A stretch of DNA of 64,000 bases from Prorocentrum cordatum (GCA_963575745.1 CAUYUJ010021062.1:1-64000); one strand, 5' to 3'; shown: positions 21,730 to 32,350, numbered from the stretch's first letter. Made by a program: numbers and translations. Notes: a model not told the origin generated them from the sequence alone.

Positions 21730-22546
21730 GCAATATTCACAACTGCACACGGCTGGACTTTTCGACCCGATAACACTAGAGATCTGGCCGCATTTGGGCC
21801 TTTTTGACAGGGGCGTGATTTATTACGGTTCCCTGTTTGCATGATTCCTGACACGGTCGAACACACCGTGCACTCGTCCGCGCTGTGCCGGATCTCGCGC
21901 GGTGGACGACCACGCCCCAGCATCTTTGGGAACTCCATCCCGCAGGGCGGAAGTCGGTCGGGGACCTGCTCGGCAGCGCCACTCACCGGCATACCTTCAC
22001 CCTGGGGGCACAATTCATTCATGGGGTCCTCATCCATTCTTGGGCCGAATCGGCCCGGATACCACCTGCCGCGATGAACTCGAAGGCCACGGAATGACTG
22101 TCATGGCTTACTTGACGCCTGGCTGTCTCGAGTAACCTGCTCGATCGCACGTGCGCGACCGCGTAGGCCTCCTGCGCGGCCTTCGGCGCCCTTCATTCGA
22201 TTCCGCTGTCCTTCCTCGGGCAGTCCCGCTTGCCGACCCGGGTCACAGCGGTGCATTTCTTCCCGTTCCTCGCGACGCACTCCGCGAAGTCCTCGGCCTC
22301 GGCACGCGCCAGGCCTGCTCTCTGCACGCTGCGGCGGTGCCTCTCCCGTCGGGCTTCGAAGTCCAGGCAACTCTCACTTGGCAACTTCTCGAGGTCGTTC
22401 CCCTCCGCGCGCGTCCCGATTTGCGTTTCGCCAGGAGTCGTGAACTGCTTGAGCCGCTCTCGGATCTTCTCATAGACAGCTTCTCCGACCTCCTCCGACA
22501 GCTGCCCGTCACCCCTGGCATTCTGGATGATGCTGTCGTAGATCAT
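21730..22546 (-). CDS. Possible small gene of unknown function
   Basis: ATG 22546 opens a 117-codon frame ending at 22193 (MIYDSIIQNARGDGQLSEEV...). It has helical, charged sequence with plausible coding composition, including RRERHRRSVQRAGLARAEAE. A further coding-like frame lies downstream at about 21770-22037 (MDEDPMNELCPQGEGMPVSG...CTVCSTVSG), possibly the same transcript after a frame change or intron. Just 17 nt upstream of the start, 22582-22564 on the minus strand reads CCGTGTAGGTTGGCTCAAC, which resembles a shortened spliced leader (TTGGCTCAA intact). I do not recognise the protein. An alternative is an unrelated chance frame, since the region is GC-rich. Confidence 0.3.
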
Positions 22547-22637
22547 CTCCCCGTTGCCTCAGGGTTGAGCCAACCTACACGGTGTTTTTCGTGTTCGTTT
22601 TGTTTTCGTGTTCCCTCGTTGTGTCTTCAATCCGCCT

Positions 22638-22965
22638 TTAACGCAAAACAAAATCAAAACGAAAACGGCCCACAAAATCGCCAAAACACCGTTTGGGTCC
22701 GACGACCATGGCCATCTCGCACGGCTCCACACCTCTGGCGCCAGTCGCCACGCCGCAAGTGCCCTCGAAGGTTTTCGCGAAGTCCTCAGCACACTGCCGG
22801 CCCCTCTCCTCATCGCCCAAAGCTGACCAGCTCATCCTCGGCTCGACCTCGATCGTCGAGTTCAGCCCTGACTGGGAGGTCAGAGTCGGCCCTCGGGACT
22901 TCAAAGAATTCCAAAAGATCCTGTCGACTCCGTCCGTGATGGATTTCTGCTGAATGCTCATCGCT
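22638..22965 (-). CDS. Possible coding fragment, unknown
   Basis: The frame ending at 22638 includes MSIQQKSITDGVDRIFWNSL and DEERGRQCAEDFAKTFEGTC, which read like protein and not like repeat. No domain is recognised and the start is unclear (a Met codon lies near 22955). It sits upstream of the 22546 frame on the same strand and may belong to one interrupted gene. Confidence 0.25.
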
Positions 22966-23218
22966 GCAACCAGCGCCATTTTTGGACGCCCGAAATGGGC
23001 GCGGAAAAAAATGGGCACAATGCCCAACAACAAATGTTGTCCGAAACCAACTGCGGCCGCTGTTGGGCAGGCGGCCTTCTGCCACAAGTGTACACGGGCC
23101 GCGGCGACACCGACAGCGAGTCCTGTCCAAAATGAGCAGGAACCGCTGTCGGGCATCGCACCCAATCTTTCCGCCCCCTTTCGTTCGTGCCGACCTTTGC
23201 CATTTTCTCGGCTATACG

Positions 23219-23388
23219 CAAGAGTGACCCTGGATAAGAGTGACCTTTGGTGCGCGACTTTTTGCGAGGCGCGGGGGGGCCAAACCTGGGCGCGCAAGCA
23301 GCCGCAGCTGCTTCGTTTTCAGCCATCTGGGGACCCATCTGTGCCCGCACCAAAGGTCACTCCGGCGAAAGGTCACTCTTACGTCTAA
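23219..23388. repeat. Small foldback element with AAGAGTGACC termini
   Basis: Left arm: AAGAGTGACC near 23219 and again, as AAGAGTGACCTTTGGTGCG, near 23237. Right arm: CGCACCAAAGGTCACTC near 23347 and AAAGGTCACTCTT near 23370. The inner pair matches over 17 bp and the outer pair over about 10 bp, in nested order. It resembles a short MITE-like element with a core of about 90 bp. Confidence 0.6.
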
Positions 23389-23389
23389 T

Positions 23390-23810
23390 CGATTTTCTCC
23401 ATCCACGATCCTTCGGACGTCGGTGCCGGCCCTGACCGCTCGGCCATGGGCTCTCGGCCAGCCCTGACCGCCTCCCAGCGTCGGGCCCCCGCTCCTCGCC
23501 GCACTCGGGGCCCGCCTCGCTCGCTCGGCCGCCTCCCCCCCTGGACCTCCATCGCTCGAGTCCTGCGCCGCGCGCGCTGGCCGAATAAGCGAAGCCCTTG
23601 CCATGCGGACCGGCCGGCCCCTGGAAGATCGGCGGCCCCTGGCGGTTGCGAGTCTGCCAGGGGCGCCCCGCGCTGGGCTGACTGGTCCGGGCCCCGGCAA
23701 TCACTCCGAGTCCATCCAGCAATCCCAAGCGCGCTCTTCTGCGCACCTTCGGGTTCTGCCGAGCTGGGACCCATGTCGCAAGAAGTTCAATAGTCCCTTT
23801 AGTAGAGGAG
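23390..23810. other. Spacer, no gene seen
   Basis: GC-rich sequence. Overlapping frames on both strands have arginine-rich or proline-rich composition, and none is convincing. Confidence 0.3.
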
Positions 23811-23960
23811 AGAGGATTATGCACATACACCGATTCTGGCCAGGCCCATCCTGAGCCCAGGATCGGTGCCTACGCCCGCCACCTTGGCCATGAAGATATA
23901 TGCACCGATCCTGGGTCAAGGACGGGCCTTGCCAGGATCGCTGCATGTGTATAGTTCTCT
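23811..23960. repeat. 150-bp hairpin: 59-bp inverted arms, 32-bp loop
   Basis: Positions 23811-23869 and 23902-23960 are reverse complements at 48 of 59 positions by my count (about 81%) with no gap. The loop is 23870-23901. The arms end in AGAGGATTAT and ATAGTTCTCT. It could be a MITE or a hairpin RNA precursor; the sequence alone does not decide. Confidence 0.8.
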
Positions 23961-24184
23961 TAGCCCGGCCCCCCTCCCCAAGGGCAGGTATAAGTCTTCC
24001 GCCCGGACCCGCTCTCTGGAGGGCCGCCGGGCCGACAAAGGCCCCAGAGGCCGAGGGCGGGAGACGCAAGAGACGCCGGGATGCGAAAAACGCGAGGGGC
24101 CCCCACCCGACCGGACCTCCCGACCACGCGCATTTGGCGAGGGCGCCCTGGGGGTACACGCACCCGGACATCGAGCGTCTCGAA

Positions 24185-24460
24185 AAAATCCGCCGACCCT
24201 GTCGGCGTGTGGAAGAGGCTTCTCCGTCTGTTCCCTCTTCGTCGTCGTCGTCGTTCCTTCCCCTTTCCCCACAGCGTCGTTGCTTCTACCCCTCTCCCAG
24301 GGCCTTCTCCTGAAGCGTGCCAATCCAAAGCGACGAAATTGAGCAACGTCGTAATTGAGTCGAAGGGAAGCCCCTTCCCTTTGATCCCTTCCCCGTCCGG
24401 GGGGGGTTGTCCCGGGGCGGGTCCCGGGGGAGGTCCCGGGTTTTTACGCCGCCCCCCCGG
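24185..24460 (+). repeat. SINE-like hairpin element, copy 2
   Basis: It begins AAATCCGCCGACCC with a perfect 7-bp stem (CGCCGAC-CCT-GTCGGCG). It continues through TTCGTCGTCGTCG and CGTAATTGAGTCGAAGGGAAG to a terminal CCCTTCCC...CGGGGGGGG block. It aligns in order with 61309-61580. A CCAAGAGG-type tract follows directly. Confidence 0.75.
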
Positions 24461-24477
24461 GGAATCCCGGAGCCCCA

Positions 24478-25010
24478 AAAAAACCCGAGACGGGCCAAGA
24501 GTGCCCCAAGAGGCCCCCAAGACGATTCAAGAGGGCCCCGAATCGCCGAGCGATCTGTCCAAGACGCCTTGACGGCCTCCAGACGGCCCAAGAGGCCTGC
24601 GAGACGCCCCAAGAGGCCTCCAGGACCGTTCCCACGAGAGCCCCAAGAGGCAAAAATCATGGATTCCCATACGTTTTGCAAGATGTTTGGCGTTCTCGCC
24701 TCTTCCGCTTCCCCACGCGCCAAGACGGCCCAAGAGGCCCCCAAGGTCGCCCCGAGACGGCCCAAGAGGCCTCCAAGAGAATCCCCAAACGGCCCAAGAG
24801 TGCCCCAAGACGGCCCAAGACGCCTCCAAGACGGCACAAGAGGCCCCCAAGACGGCCCCAGGAGAGTGCCCAGACGGGGGACCCGAACGGACATTTCGAG
24901 CCCTCAGCCCCCGGGAAGCCCAAAGAGGCCCCAAGAAGCTCCCAAGAGGCCCCCAAACATCCCCCCAGAGGCCCCCGAGAGCGCTCGGAAGAAACCCCAA
25001 GAAACACGTT
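24478..25010. repeat. CCAAGAGG-type repeat tract
   Basis: Degenerate CCAAGAGGCCCCCAAGACGG repeat with the recurring core GCAAAAATCATGGATTCCC ... TTCTCGCCTC near 24650-24710. Confidence 0.8.
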
Positions 25011-25023
25011 TGATGACTCAACC

Positions 25024-25075
25024 CACGTCAGCATCGTCGTCGTCGTTACCGCCGCCGCCGCCGTCGTCGTTCCCC
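25024..25075. repeat. (GTC/GCC)n microsatellite at the 3' break of a retroelement
   Basis: GTCGTCGTCGTTACCGCCGCCGCC. The minus-strand reverse-transcriptase frame ends close to this repeat. Confidence 0.7.
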
Positions 25076-25099
25076 TTCAGGGTCGGCGGCGCCGGCCGT

Positions 25100-26800
25100 A
25101 AGACCTTCGCAAGAATGCGAAGTTGGCCGTTACGTTTCGCCACGAAAAAAACACTCCAATAAACCCAGACTGGGGGGTCTCGCGACGCCAAGACAATATC
25201 CCACACTGGTGGAGTTGATGCAAAAAGTCTCGATAGCGAGCAGGAGAACGCAAGGCAGGATCAACATGCGGACCACTCGAGCCGAGTGAGTGGCGCTGCT
25301 TCTCTGCTACATCAGCTGGCAAAAGCAAATTATCACGCCAAGACCTCAGCCATTCACGATCGCCTGATGGAATCACGGGCGCGGGCTGGGACCCGCCCTC
25401 CGGCCATGCCACGAAGTGGCGTGCACAAGGCTTGGGTGGAGCTGTCAGGATAGATGGCCGACCCAGCAAGAAGCTCGCGGATGGCTTCGTTGCTACTCAA
25501 ATCGGCCGGCTGGGCACCCACCTGCCTGAAACAATCGAGAACGACCTGGCGCGCGAAGCGCTGAGATGAGTTGAGAGGGGGCGAGGCGAGGCCAGGAGGA
25601 CTATCGCACCCATACAGATGGTTCAAACTGCGGATGGCCCAATCCGCCCAGTCCATCATGCGCGCACGGCGGTGCACCCTCTGCTTCGCTGCACGACGCA
25701 CTTCAGGCGCGCAAACGGCGGGCGTGCGACGATCAAGCGGCGGCAGCGGAAACACACCCCTCCGCTGGCCAACCCTCCCCGGCGCAACCTGAGAGGGCGA
25801 AAAATATGGAGGGGTAGGGGAGGCGCCGAGCCCCTTCCCGAGAATGCAGCCCGGGCCCCCCCCTCCGATGCACCCGGCCGCGCCCAGGATCATGCGTCAT
25901 ATGTATTATTGCCCTTGCGGGCCGCTTCTCGTTTTTCTCTAGTATTACGGAACTCCTCGAGCAAGGCGTGCTCGCGGGAGACAGCGGTGGCGCCGTTGGG
26001 GAGGTTGATCTGGTCGTAGCACGCCATCGTCTCGAGCTTTTGGCAGCAGCGCGCGTGCTCTGACATCCTGGCGTCCTGCGACAGGAGCTTCGCGTCGTGC
26101 TTCCAGCGCGCGCGCCGCCCTGTCGGCGAGCCTCCGTTCTGCGCGATGTACCGGCAGACCCAGAGGCACGAGCGACGGCCCTTGATCGGCCAGTCCGCGA
26201 ACAGGTCCTCGCGGAACGACTGCGCCGCCCGATCGAGCGGCAGCAGCCTGTCGCCCAGCAGATCGCACTGCAGCACGCGGAGGTCGAAGTAGCCGACGCC
26301 AGCAGCGCCAGCCGGGACGGCCACCCCAAGCGCACCGCCCGCTCCTGGCGAAGCCAGGGCGGCGGGCGCGGCGGCAGCAGGGGGGGCAGCAGGAACCCCT
26401 GCGGCGCCAGGTGGGGCGGCCAGCGCGTCCGCGGCGGCAGGCGCGGGGGGCAGCGCAGCCACCAGCGGGCCGGCGGCGGCAGCAAGGACACCAGCTGGAG
26501 GGGCGGGACCGCCACCTCCGAAAGCTGCCGCCAACCCGCCAAGCCCAGCCGCTGGCAAGAGCGCACCAGCTCCGCCTACAGCTCCGCCAGGTGCTCCAGG
26601 ACCAGCAGCAGCAGCAGCGCCCAGCGCTCCGGCGGCGCCTCCTGCAGCGGGAGCCGCGGCCACTGCAGGGGCTCCAGCAAGCCCAGCGCGCCCGCCGACG
26701 TTGGGCACGAGCTGCCCAGGCGGCGGCGCTGCCCCGTCGCGCCCACGCAGAGCCCCAAGAGCGCCCCCGAAGGGCCCCAATGCGCTTTTGTTAGAGCCTC
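25100..26800 (-). mobile_element. Truncated reverse-transcriptase retroelement (5' region to start of RT)
   Basis: From 26800 downward the frame is first Ala/Gly/Pro-rich. It then enters a conserved block (GVGYFDLRVLQCDLLGDRL..., then WPIKGRRSCLWVCRYIAQNG, ...HDAKLLSQDARMSEHARC) ending near 25893. In dinoflagellate retrotransposon polyproteins, from memory, this block precedes the polymerase. In shifted frames follow RMMDWADWAIRSLNHLYGCD (25600-25680), FVAWPEGGSQPAP (25400), and RYRDFLHQLHQCGILSW...GFIGVFFVAKRNGQLRIL (25110-25260). The last matches the sequence just before RT motif 1. The element stops there, against a GTC microsatellite, so the catalytic YXDD region is missing. At least three frame changes make it non-functional. 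Confidence 0.7.
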
Positions 26801-26814
26801 CGATGGGGGGGGGG

Positions 26815-27005
26815 GCCCTCATTTGAGCTATGGGGCCCAAGGCGCCCGGGGGGAACTCTCAGACCCCCCCCCAAAAAAAAAGAGCCCCAAGAGGACCCCA
26901 AGCACAAAAGAGCCCCAAGAGGACCCCAAGAGGGCCCCAAGGACCCCAAGAGGACCCCAAGAGAGCCCCAAGATGTCTCCAAGAGACCTCCGAGAGCTTC
27001 TCACA
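26815..27005. repeat. CCAAGAGG-type repeat tract
   Basis: GCCCCAAGAGGACCCCAAG units with an A8 run at 26874-26881, directly upstream of the truncated retroelement. Confidence 0.75.
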
Positions 27006-27185
27006 ACACCACCTCAACCCACATGGGCAGGGCTGGTGGGTATACGCGAAGCGTCAAGCATTGCATGCAAGAGGTGGCTTTGCCATGGCTTCCAGGCTCC
27101 AAGACGACGCGGCGTCGCCAACGCGCCTAGGTACCACCGCATTTTGCATGCTCTCAGGGGGGCGCGTCAGGTGGATCACAGGCAA

Positions 27186-29842
27186 TTACACCCATGTTGT
27201 CACCGAGCCATCCAGGTCCGTGGTCGAAGGTGGTGCCCATGGAGAAATGTTCTCGATTACCTGTGGGGCCGAGCGCTTCAACATAGTGGCAGCCTCCGTC
27301 ATGCCCTTCATGATCTCCGCGTGCTTGAAGATGTTGTCCTCGTCCTTGATCCCGAAAGGCACCGCGAGGCGGCCATCGTAGACCAAGGTCCTGCTGTCCC
27401 GGCTGTCTGTCCGCTCGGCGAACAGGAGGCCGAACTTGCGATCGAAGTCCACTGAACGCTTGGACATCGTTGAGTAAACTGCTTCTTCAGCCAAGTACAG
27501 CTGGCCCTTCTTGTGCGAGAACTGGGGCATCAGGACTGCCGATAGGCCTGGACCTGCACCAGCAAGCATCGCGAGTATGTTCGCTTGCAACTCATGGACT
27601 GCTGCATTGATGGTGCATGGCGCAGTCCAACTCACCACTGCAATCGCGACCACATTCGAATCAGAAACTCGATACCTGGCAACGATGTCGCTGCGCAGCT
27701 GCAGGCGGCCATTTATTCGCATAGCGTTGAAGCACACAACCCGAAAATGAAGACATCGTGGTGGAGGACATGAGGGCGACGAGGCCGAGGAGGAGGAGGT
27801 TGTCAACTTCCTTCTCCTCCTCGCCCTCCTCCTCCTCCTTCTCTCCCTCGACCTCCTCCTCCTGAGCGTCCTCCTCCTCCTCCTCACCGACCAAAGAAAA
27901 CAAGCATGGGGTCCTGCTTGCATGCCTTGAAAATCTCATGCAAGTCAACTGAGCGAAGGATCCGGGACGTGCTCATCATGGCTCAAGTTGTGCCTCTTGA
28001 CATTATAATCCTGCTTAATTGAAAAGACAGTCTTGGCGAAACTGCGCCCCTTTGCTAAGTGCACCCGGAACGCCTGGCAGTCGTAGTCGATGTGTTTCAT
28101 CAACAGGTTGAACTCGCTCTCCTGCAGGCCCCTCGATTGCTTCTGGACGGTCGCCTCGCGCATGGCAATGTCTCCATCTGAGTGCCACAAGACATCATGT
28201 CCAGGATGTCTTTCAGGACCCCCAAGTCCCTTTCTGCGAAGCCGTCGCCCTTGTCAGCCATAGCAGACTTCACCTCCATCTCGACCCTGGGCGACCGGAC
28301 TTCCATTGCTCAATGAACTCCGACTTGACCAGCTCTGAGGAGATACCAGATTCCATGGCCTCACCAGCGATTGCCATTGCCACAGCTGCCTGCTCAGCCA
28401 GATCCTCAACACTTCGTTTGTTATGCCTGTGTTGGGGCATGGGTGGGCTGGTGTCGAACTTGACGATGAGATGCTGAAGCATCAGGCTCATGGACTCCTT
28501 TGTTACAATCTGCCTCGCAGCCCATGTCTTGGAATTTGGTGTCCTGGAAAGGCCAACATTGAGCAATGCGAACCCCAAGACTACGCCATGGCCCTGAGTT
28601 CAAGTCTAAAACCAGCGAGCCTGAGCCCCAGACGAATCTTCAGCTAGATAACCCCAAAAAGCCAACCACAGGAACTGGATAACAAACCTAAAGGCCCTCA
28701 CAGGGTTGAAGGATTCCCTCGAAACGCGTTTCAAACATGGACGGCGGTGCCAACTGTCTGAGGAAAGCGTTGCGATACCTGCTGGCATTGTAACCCATGC
28801 CTGAAATGTTGGCCTGGCCACAGTTTCTTGCTGGCTAAGATCTCCTCGATCAAGCAGCACTTGTCCCAGCCATGCATCGAGACGTGCTTCTTGATCAGGT
28901 CGATTGTATCCTTGTCGGCCTTCTCCATCACATTTTTCACGCCCTGAGTCTTCGCCCCAACGAGCTGCATGGCCTCGGTTGCGCTGTTGTTCCACGCCCT
29001 GATGATCATAGCAACGCCCGCATCGTCAACTGGACTGAGTGCCCCCAGACCATCTACCCAGCTGATGACATTAGGGGGCCGCCGAATCCCAACCCTTCCA
29101 CTCAGCTTGAAGTTGTCGAACACTTGGTCGCGCAGGCAGGTGAACGTGACGTTCCTGACATGCAAGCTCCGGGCGCTATCGTAATGCTTGGGGTGTACTT
29201 GCTTCAGATCCACATTGTCATCCAAGCAGGGGGTCAATATCACATTCAACGTGGCGGCCCTGGCATTGCCTTTGTGGGGCGACAAACTGAATGGAGGGAG
29301 TGGCCACTCGATGCCATCGGCTGCGTGCCATGGCGCCCGCACCTCTTTTAAACCACACTCCCTGATGATCGTCTCGTCGCCTGCGTGCAAGACCAGGGTA
29401 TCGCCGCGAGACACAGAGCCATCTGTCAACATGTGGTCGACTAGCTTAAGGGCTGCGCTGATTCTCGCGGGCCCCCTAGGGGAAAACGCAGGATCGAACG
29501 TCAAACTACCGATGTGAACGACCATGTTGTCAGACATCTCCGGAACAGGAAAGCCAAAGTTATAGATCTCTGTGTCCTTCGGGGGCAGCAGGGTGAACAG
29601 GTCCTCTGCGTGCTTCGCTTTTTTTCTCGAGTGTCGCAGCGGGGCATGAGAAACTCGGCCGGGCCTCCGGACTTTACCGCGACTTCCTTGGCAGCTGTGA
29701 CCACCAGGTCCCCGAACTCATCTGGCGTCAACATCCTGGCCGACGTCAGCCCTGCATGCGCACTCGCAGCTGGAGTTGCGAACGCCCAACCATCTGCAGG
29801 AAACGGCGTTTGCGGCGGCGGGCTGCCACCATCTAAATCCAT
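27186..29842 (-). pseudogene. Long decayed gene of unknown function, several frameshifts
   Basis: I do not recognise this protein. The start is ATG 29842 (MDLDGGSPPPQTPFPADGWA). Near 29630 the frame changes at a run of seven A (minus strand) and continues AKHAEDLFTLLPPKDTEIYN, then MSDNMVVHIGSLTFDPAFSP and about 240 well-ordered residues to about 28810. Later blocks in other frames are FNPVRAFRFVIQFLWLAFWG (28690), KRSVEDLAEQAAVAMAIAGE (28350-28420), KGDGFAERDLGVLKDILDMM (28195-28260), SRGLQESEFNLLMKHIDYDC (28075-28135) and VDFDRKFGLLFAERTDSRDS (27390-27450). The stop is at 27186. An acidic Glu-rich stretch (27790-27880) may be coding or a GGA insertion. Order and spacing fit a single intronless mRNA copy with about five indels. 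A weak relict leader lies at 29918-29938. A multicopy dinoflagellate family is likely. Confidence 0.5.
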
Positions 29843-29917
29843 GTCGGGCCACGCGCTGGCTCGTCGACTGCAGTGTCGCTGCACGCAGTTGCGTGCACCA
29901 AGAAGCCCTATATAATG

Positions 29918-29938
29918 TTTGACGCCGAATGGCTATGG
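29918..29938 (-). other. Weak candidate relict DinoSL
   Basis: The minus strand reads CCATAGCCATTCGGCGTCAAA: 15 of 21 positions ungapped, about 18 if two single-base gaps are allowed. An ungapped 15/21 match is expected about once by chance in this window. The support is positional: it lies 76 nt upstream of the start of a decayed coding region. Confidence 0.4.
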
Positions 29939-30049
29939 TGGGGGGGCTACGGGTGAAGAGATGGTTTAGGACGAGGAATAGGAAGAGGCAGGAAGGGGTG
30001 GAGGAGGGAGTGGGGGGGTGGGAGGAGGGGGGAGGGAGGAAGAGGGAGA

Positions 30050-30058
30050 TCCTCCCTT

Positions 30059-30089
<31 letters not shown>

Positions 30090-30430
30090 TCCCCCTTCCT
30101 CCCTCTCCCCCCCTCCTCCTCCTCCTCCCTCCTCCTCCTCCTCTTCCTCCTTCGTATACCCTCATCATCTTCTGTGCCCCACTGGCGTCCTTGTCCTACT
30201 CACCCTCTTCATAATCGTCACCGTCGCCCTCGCCCTCGTTATCATCACCCCTCCCGCCCAGAGAGCACGCGCGCTGCGCCGGGGTGCACCGCCAGCGGGG
30301 GTGGCGAGCACGGGGCGAGCACGGCGCGTCCTCCTCACTCTCCCTCGCTTTCCTCGTCTTCGCCTTCTTCGTTTGTCCTCCTCCTCCTCCTCCTCCTCCT
30401 CCTCCTCCTCCTCCCCCTCCCTCCCTCCCC
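30050..30430. repeat. CCT-rich microsatellites with GC-rich spacer
   Basis: CCT blocks at about 30055-30155 and 30375-30430, separated by CTC/GTC-rich sequence. No gene is supported. Confidence 0.75.
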
Positions 30431-30620
<190 letters not shown>

Positions 30621-30900
30621 TGTCCCCTCATCCTCCTCCTCGCCATCGCACCTCCGCCTCTATCTCATCATATCCTTCCACTCTTCTGCATCCGCCCCAC
30701 CCCCCTCCTCCAGATCCCCCCCCCCCCTCCTCGGCATCATCCTTCCCTCTTCCCCCTCATCCTTTTCCCCCTGGCCCCCCTCCTCTATCTTCCCCTTTCC
30801 ATTCCTCTCCTCCTCCTCCTCCTCCTCCTCATCCACTGTCCTCCTCCTTCCTGGAGGTCCTCCTCTTCCCCTGCCCCCCCTGCCCCCCCCCCTCCTCCTT
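30621..30900. other. Pyrimidine-rich spacer, no gene seen
   Basis: CT-rich sequence with C runs leading into the CCCA repeat. Confidence 0.4.
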
Positions 30901-30904
30901 CCCC

Positions 30905-31310
<406 letters not shown>

Positions 31311-31389
31311 TATCCTTCTCGTTCTCCGCCCCGCCCCCCCCCAACCCCCACCCCGCCCTCGCCCCCCCCCCCCCCTTTTCACCCCTCGC

Positions 31390-31510
31390 AGGGGTAGAAC
31401 TCGAGATCCGCTGGGAGGGGCGGGGTTGGAGCTGGAGATCCGCCGGGGGGGGCGGGGTTGGAGCTGGAGATCCGCCGGGAGGGGCGGGGGTGGAGCTGGA
31501 GATCCGCCGG
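31390..31510. repeat. ~35-bp tandem repeat (GGAGCTGGAGATCCGCC)
   Basis: GAGATCCGC(T/C)GGGAGGGGCGGGG followed by TTGGAGCTG repeats about four times with a period of roughly 36 bp (31400-31508). Confidence 0.8.
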
Positions 31511-31524
31511 GGTCGGTCGGCCTA

Positions 31525-31800
31525 ACCCAGCCCATCTTTGGAGGGAGAGTAAGAAGGGGGAATTGATGTCATGTTACTCAATTCCATTATATTTCGATGT
31601 TCTTTTGTTCTGCAAGTGAGATGGGCTGGGTTCGGCCGATTTCCGTCTATCTCGATGGTTTTCAAATGTGCCAGCCCATCTCGCACTCAATTTTTTTGTA
31701 AGTGGGATGGGCTGTGGGCCTCTATGTACGCTGAGATAGAAAGGAAATCGGCCGAACCCAACCCATCTCGTTTGAATTTTTTGGCTTCTGAGATGGGCTG
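31525..31800. repeat. Nested inverted repeats built on GAGATGGGCTGGG
   Basis: 31618-31653 and 31733-31769 are near-perfect reverse complements (36 against 37 nt; two mismatches or so and one gap). Inside, CCAGCCCATCTCGCAC (31671) pairs with AGTGGGATGGGCTG (31701). Further copies of the motif lie at about 31525 (inverted) and 31790 (direct), so the motif alternates in orientation six times. It is a foldback element or a cluster of them. Confidence 0.8.
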
Positions 31801-32145
31801 GGAATGCTTTCTGAAGTGGTGGATGCAAAGGAAAAGGATGAGCAGGAGTAGCAGGGGAGAAGAGGGGAGCAGAAGCAAGGAGAAGGAGGAGGGAGAAGGA
31901 GGAGGAGCAGGAGTCGACTCATGTTTCTAGCTTGCACGCTACTCAGCAATCTGGATAAGCGTCAGTCAGACAGCACACGTGTCAAGGGCACTTCTGATAT
32001 CGAATCTGGAACCCCACAATCCCTCTGAGCGTCTCGGCCTAGGTGGTTTACCGAACTTTGCGTTCTCTCTTTCCACAACCCAGTGGGAGCCCCCCCCCCC
32101 CCCCCCCGACCCCCTCCCCCGGGCTTGGAGAGGGCGCCCCATGAG
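31801..32145. other. Spacer with GGA/GCA purine stretch and a C run
   Basis: Purine-rich 31828-31915, then about 170 bp of ordinary sequence, then a C18 run near 32090-32107. No gene seen. Confidence 0.35.
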
Positions 32146-32147
32146 GT

Positions 32148-32350
32148 GTTAACCCCCAAGATGGCCCAAAATGGTTCCAAGAGGGTTTCTCAGAGAGCCC
32201 AAGATGGCCTCCAAGATGGTTCAAGAGAGCTCAGGATGGCTCAAGATGGTCTCCGACATACCTCCAAGAGGCCCAAAGACAGCCCCAAGACGGTTCCAAG
32301 TCCCCGCCGAGCCCTCCAAGGCCCCCCCCCCCCCCCCCCCCCCTTAAGAG
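32148..32350. repeat. CCAAGAGG-type repeat tract (AAGATGG variant)
   Basis: Units here favour CCAAGATGGTTCCAAGAGG and CCAAGATGGCC, ending in a C20 run near 32323-32343. Confidence 0.7.
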
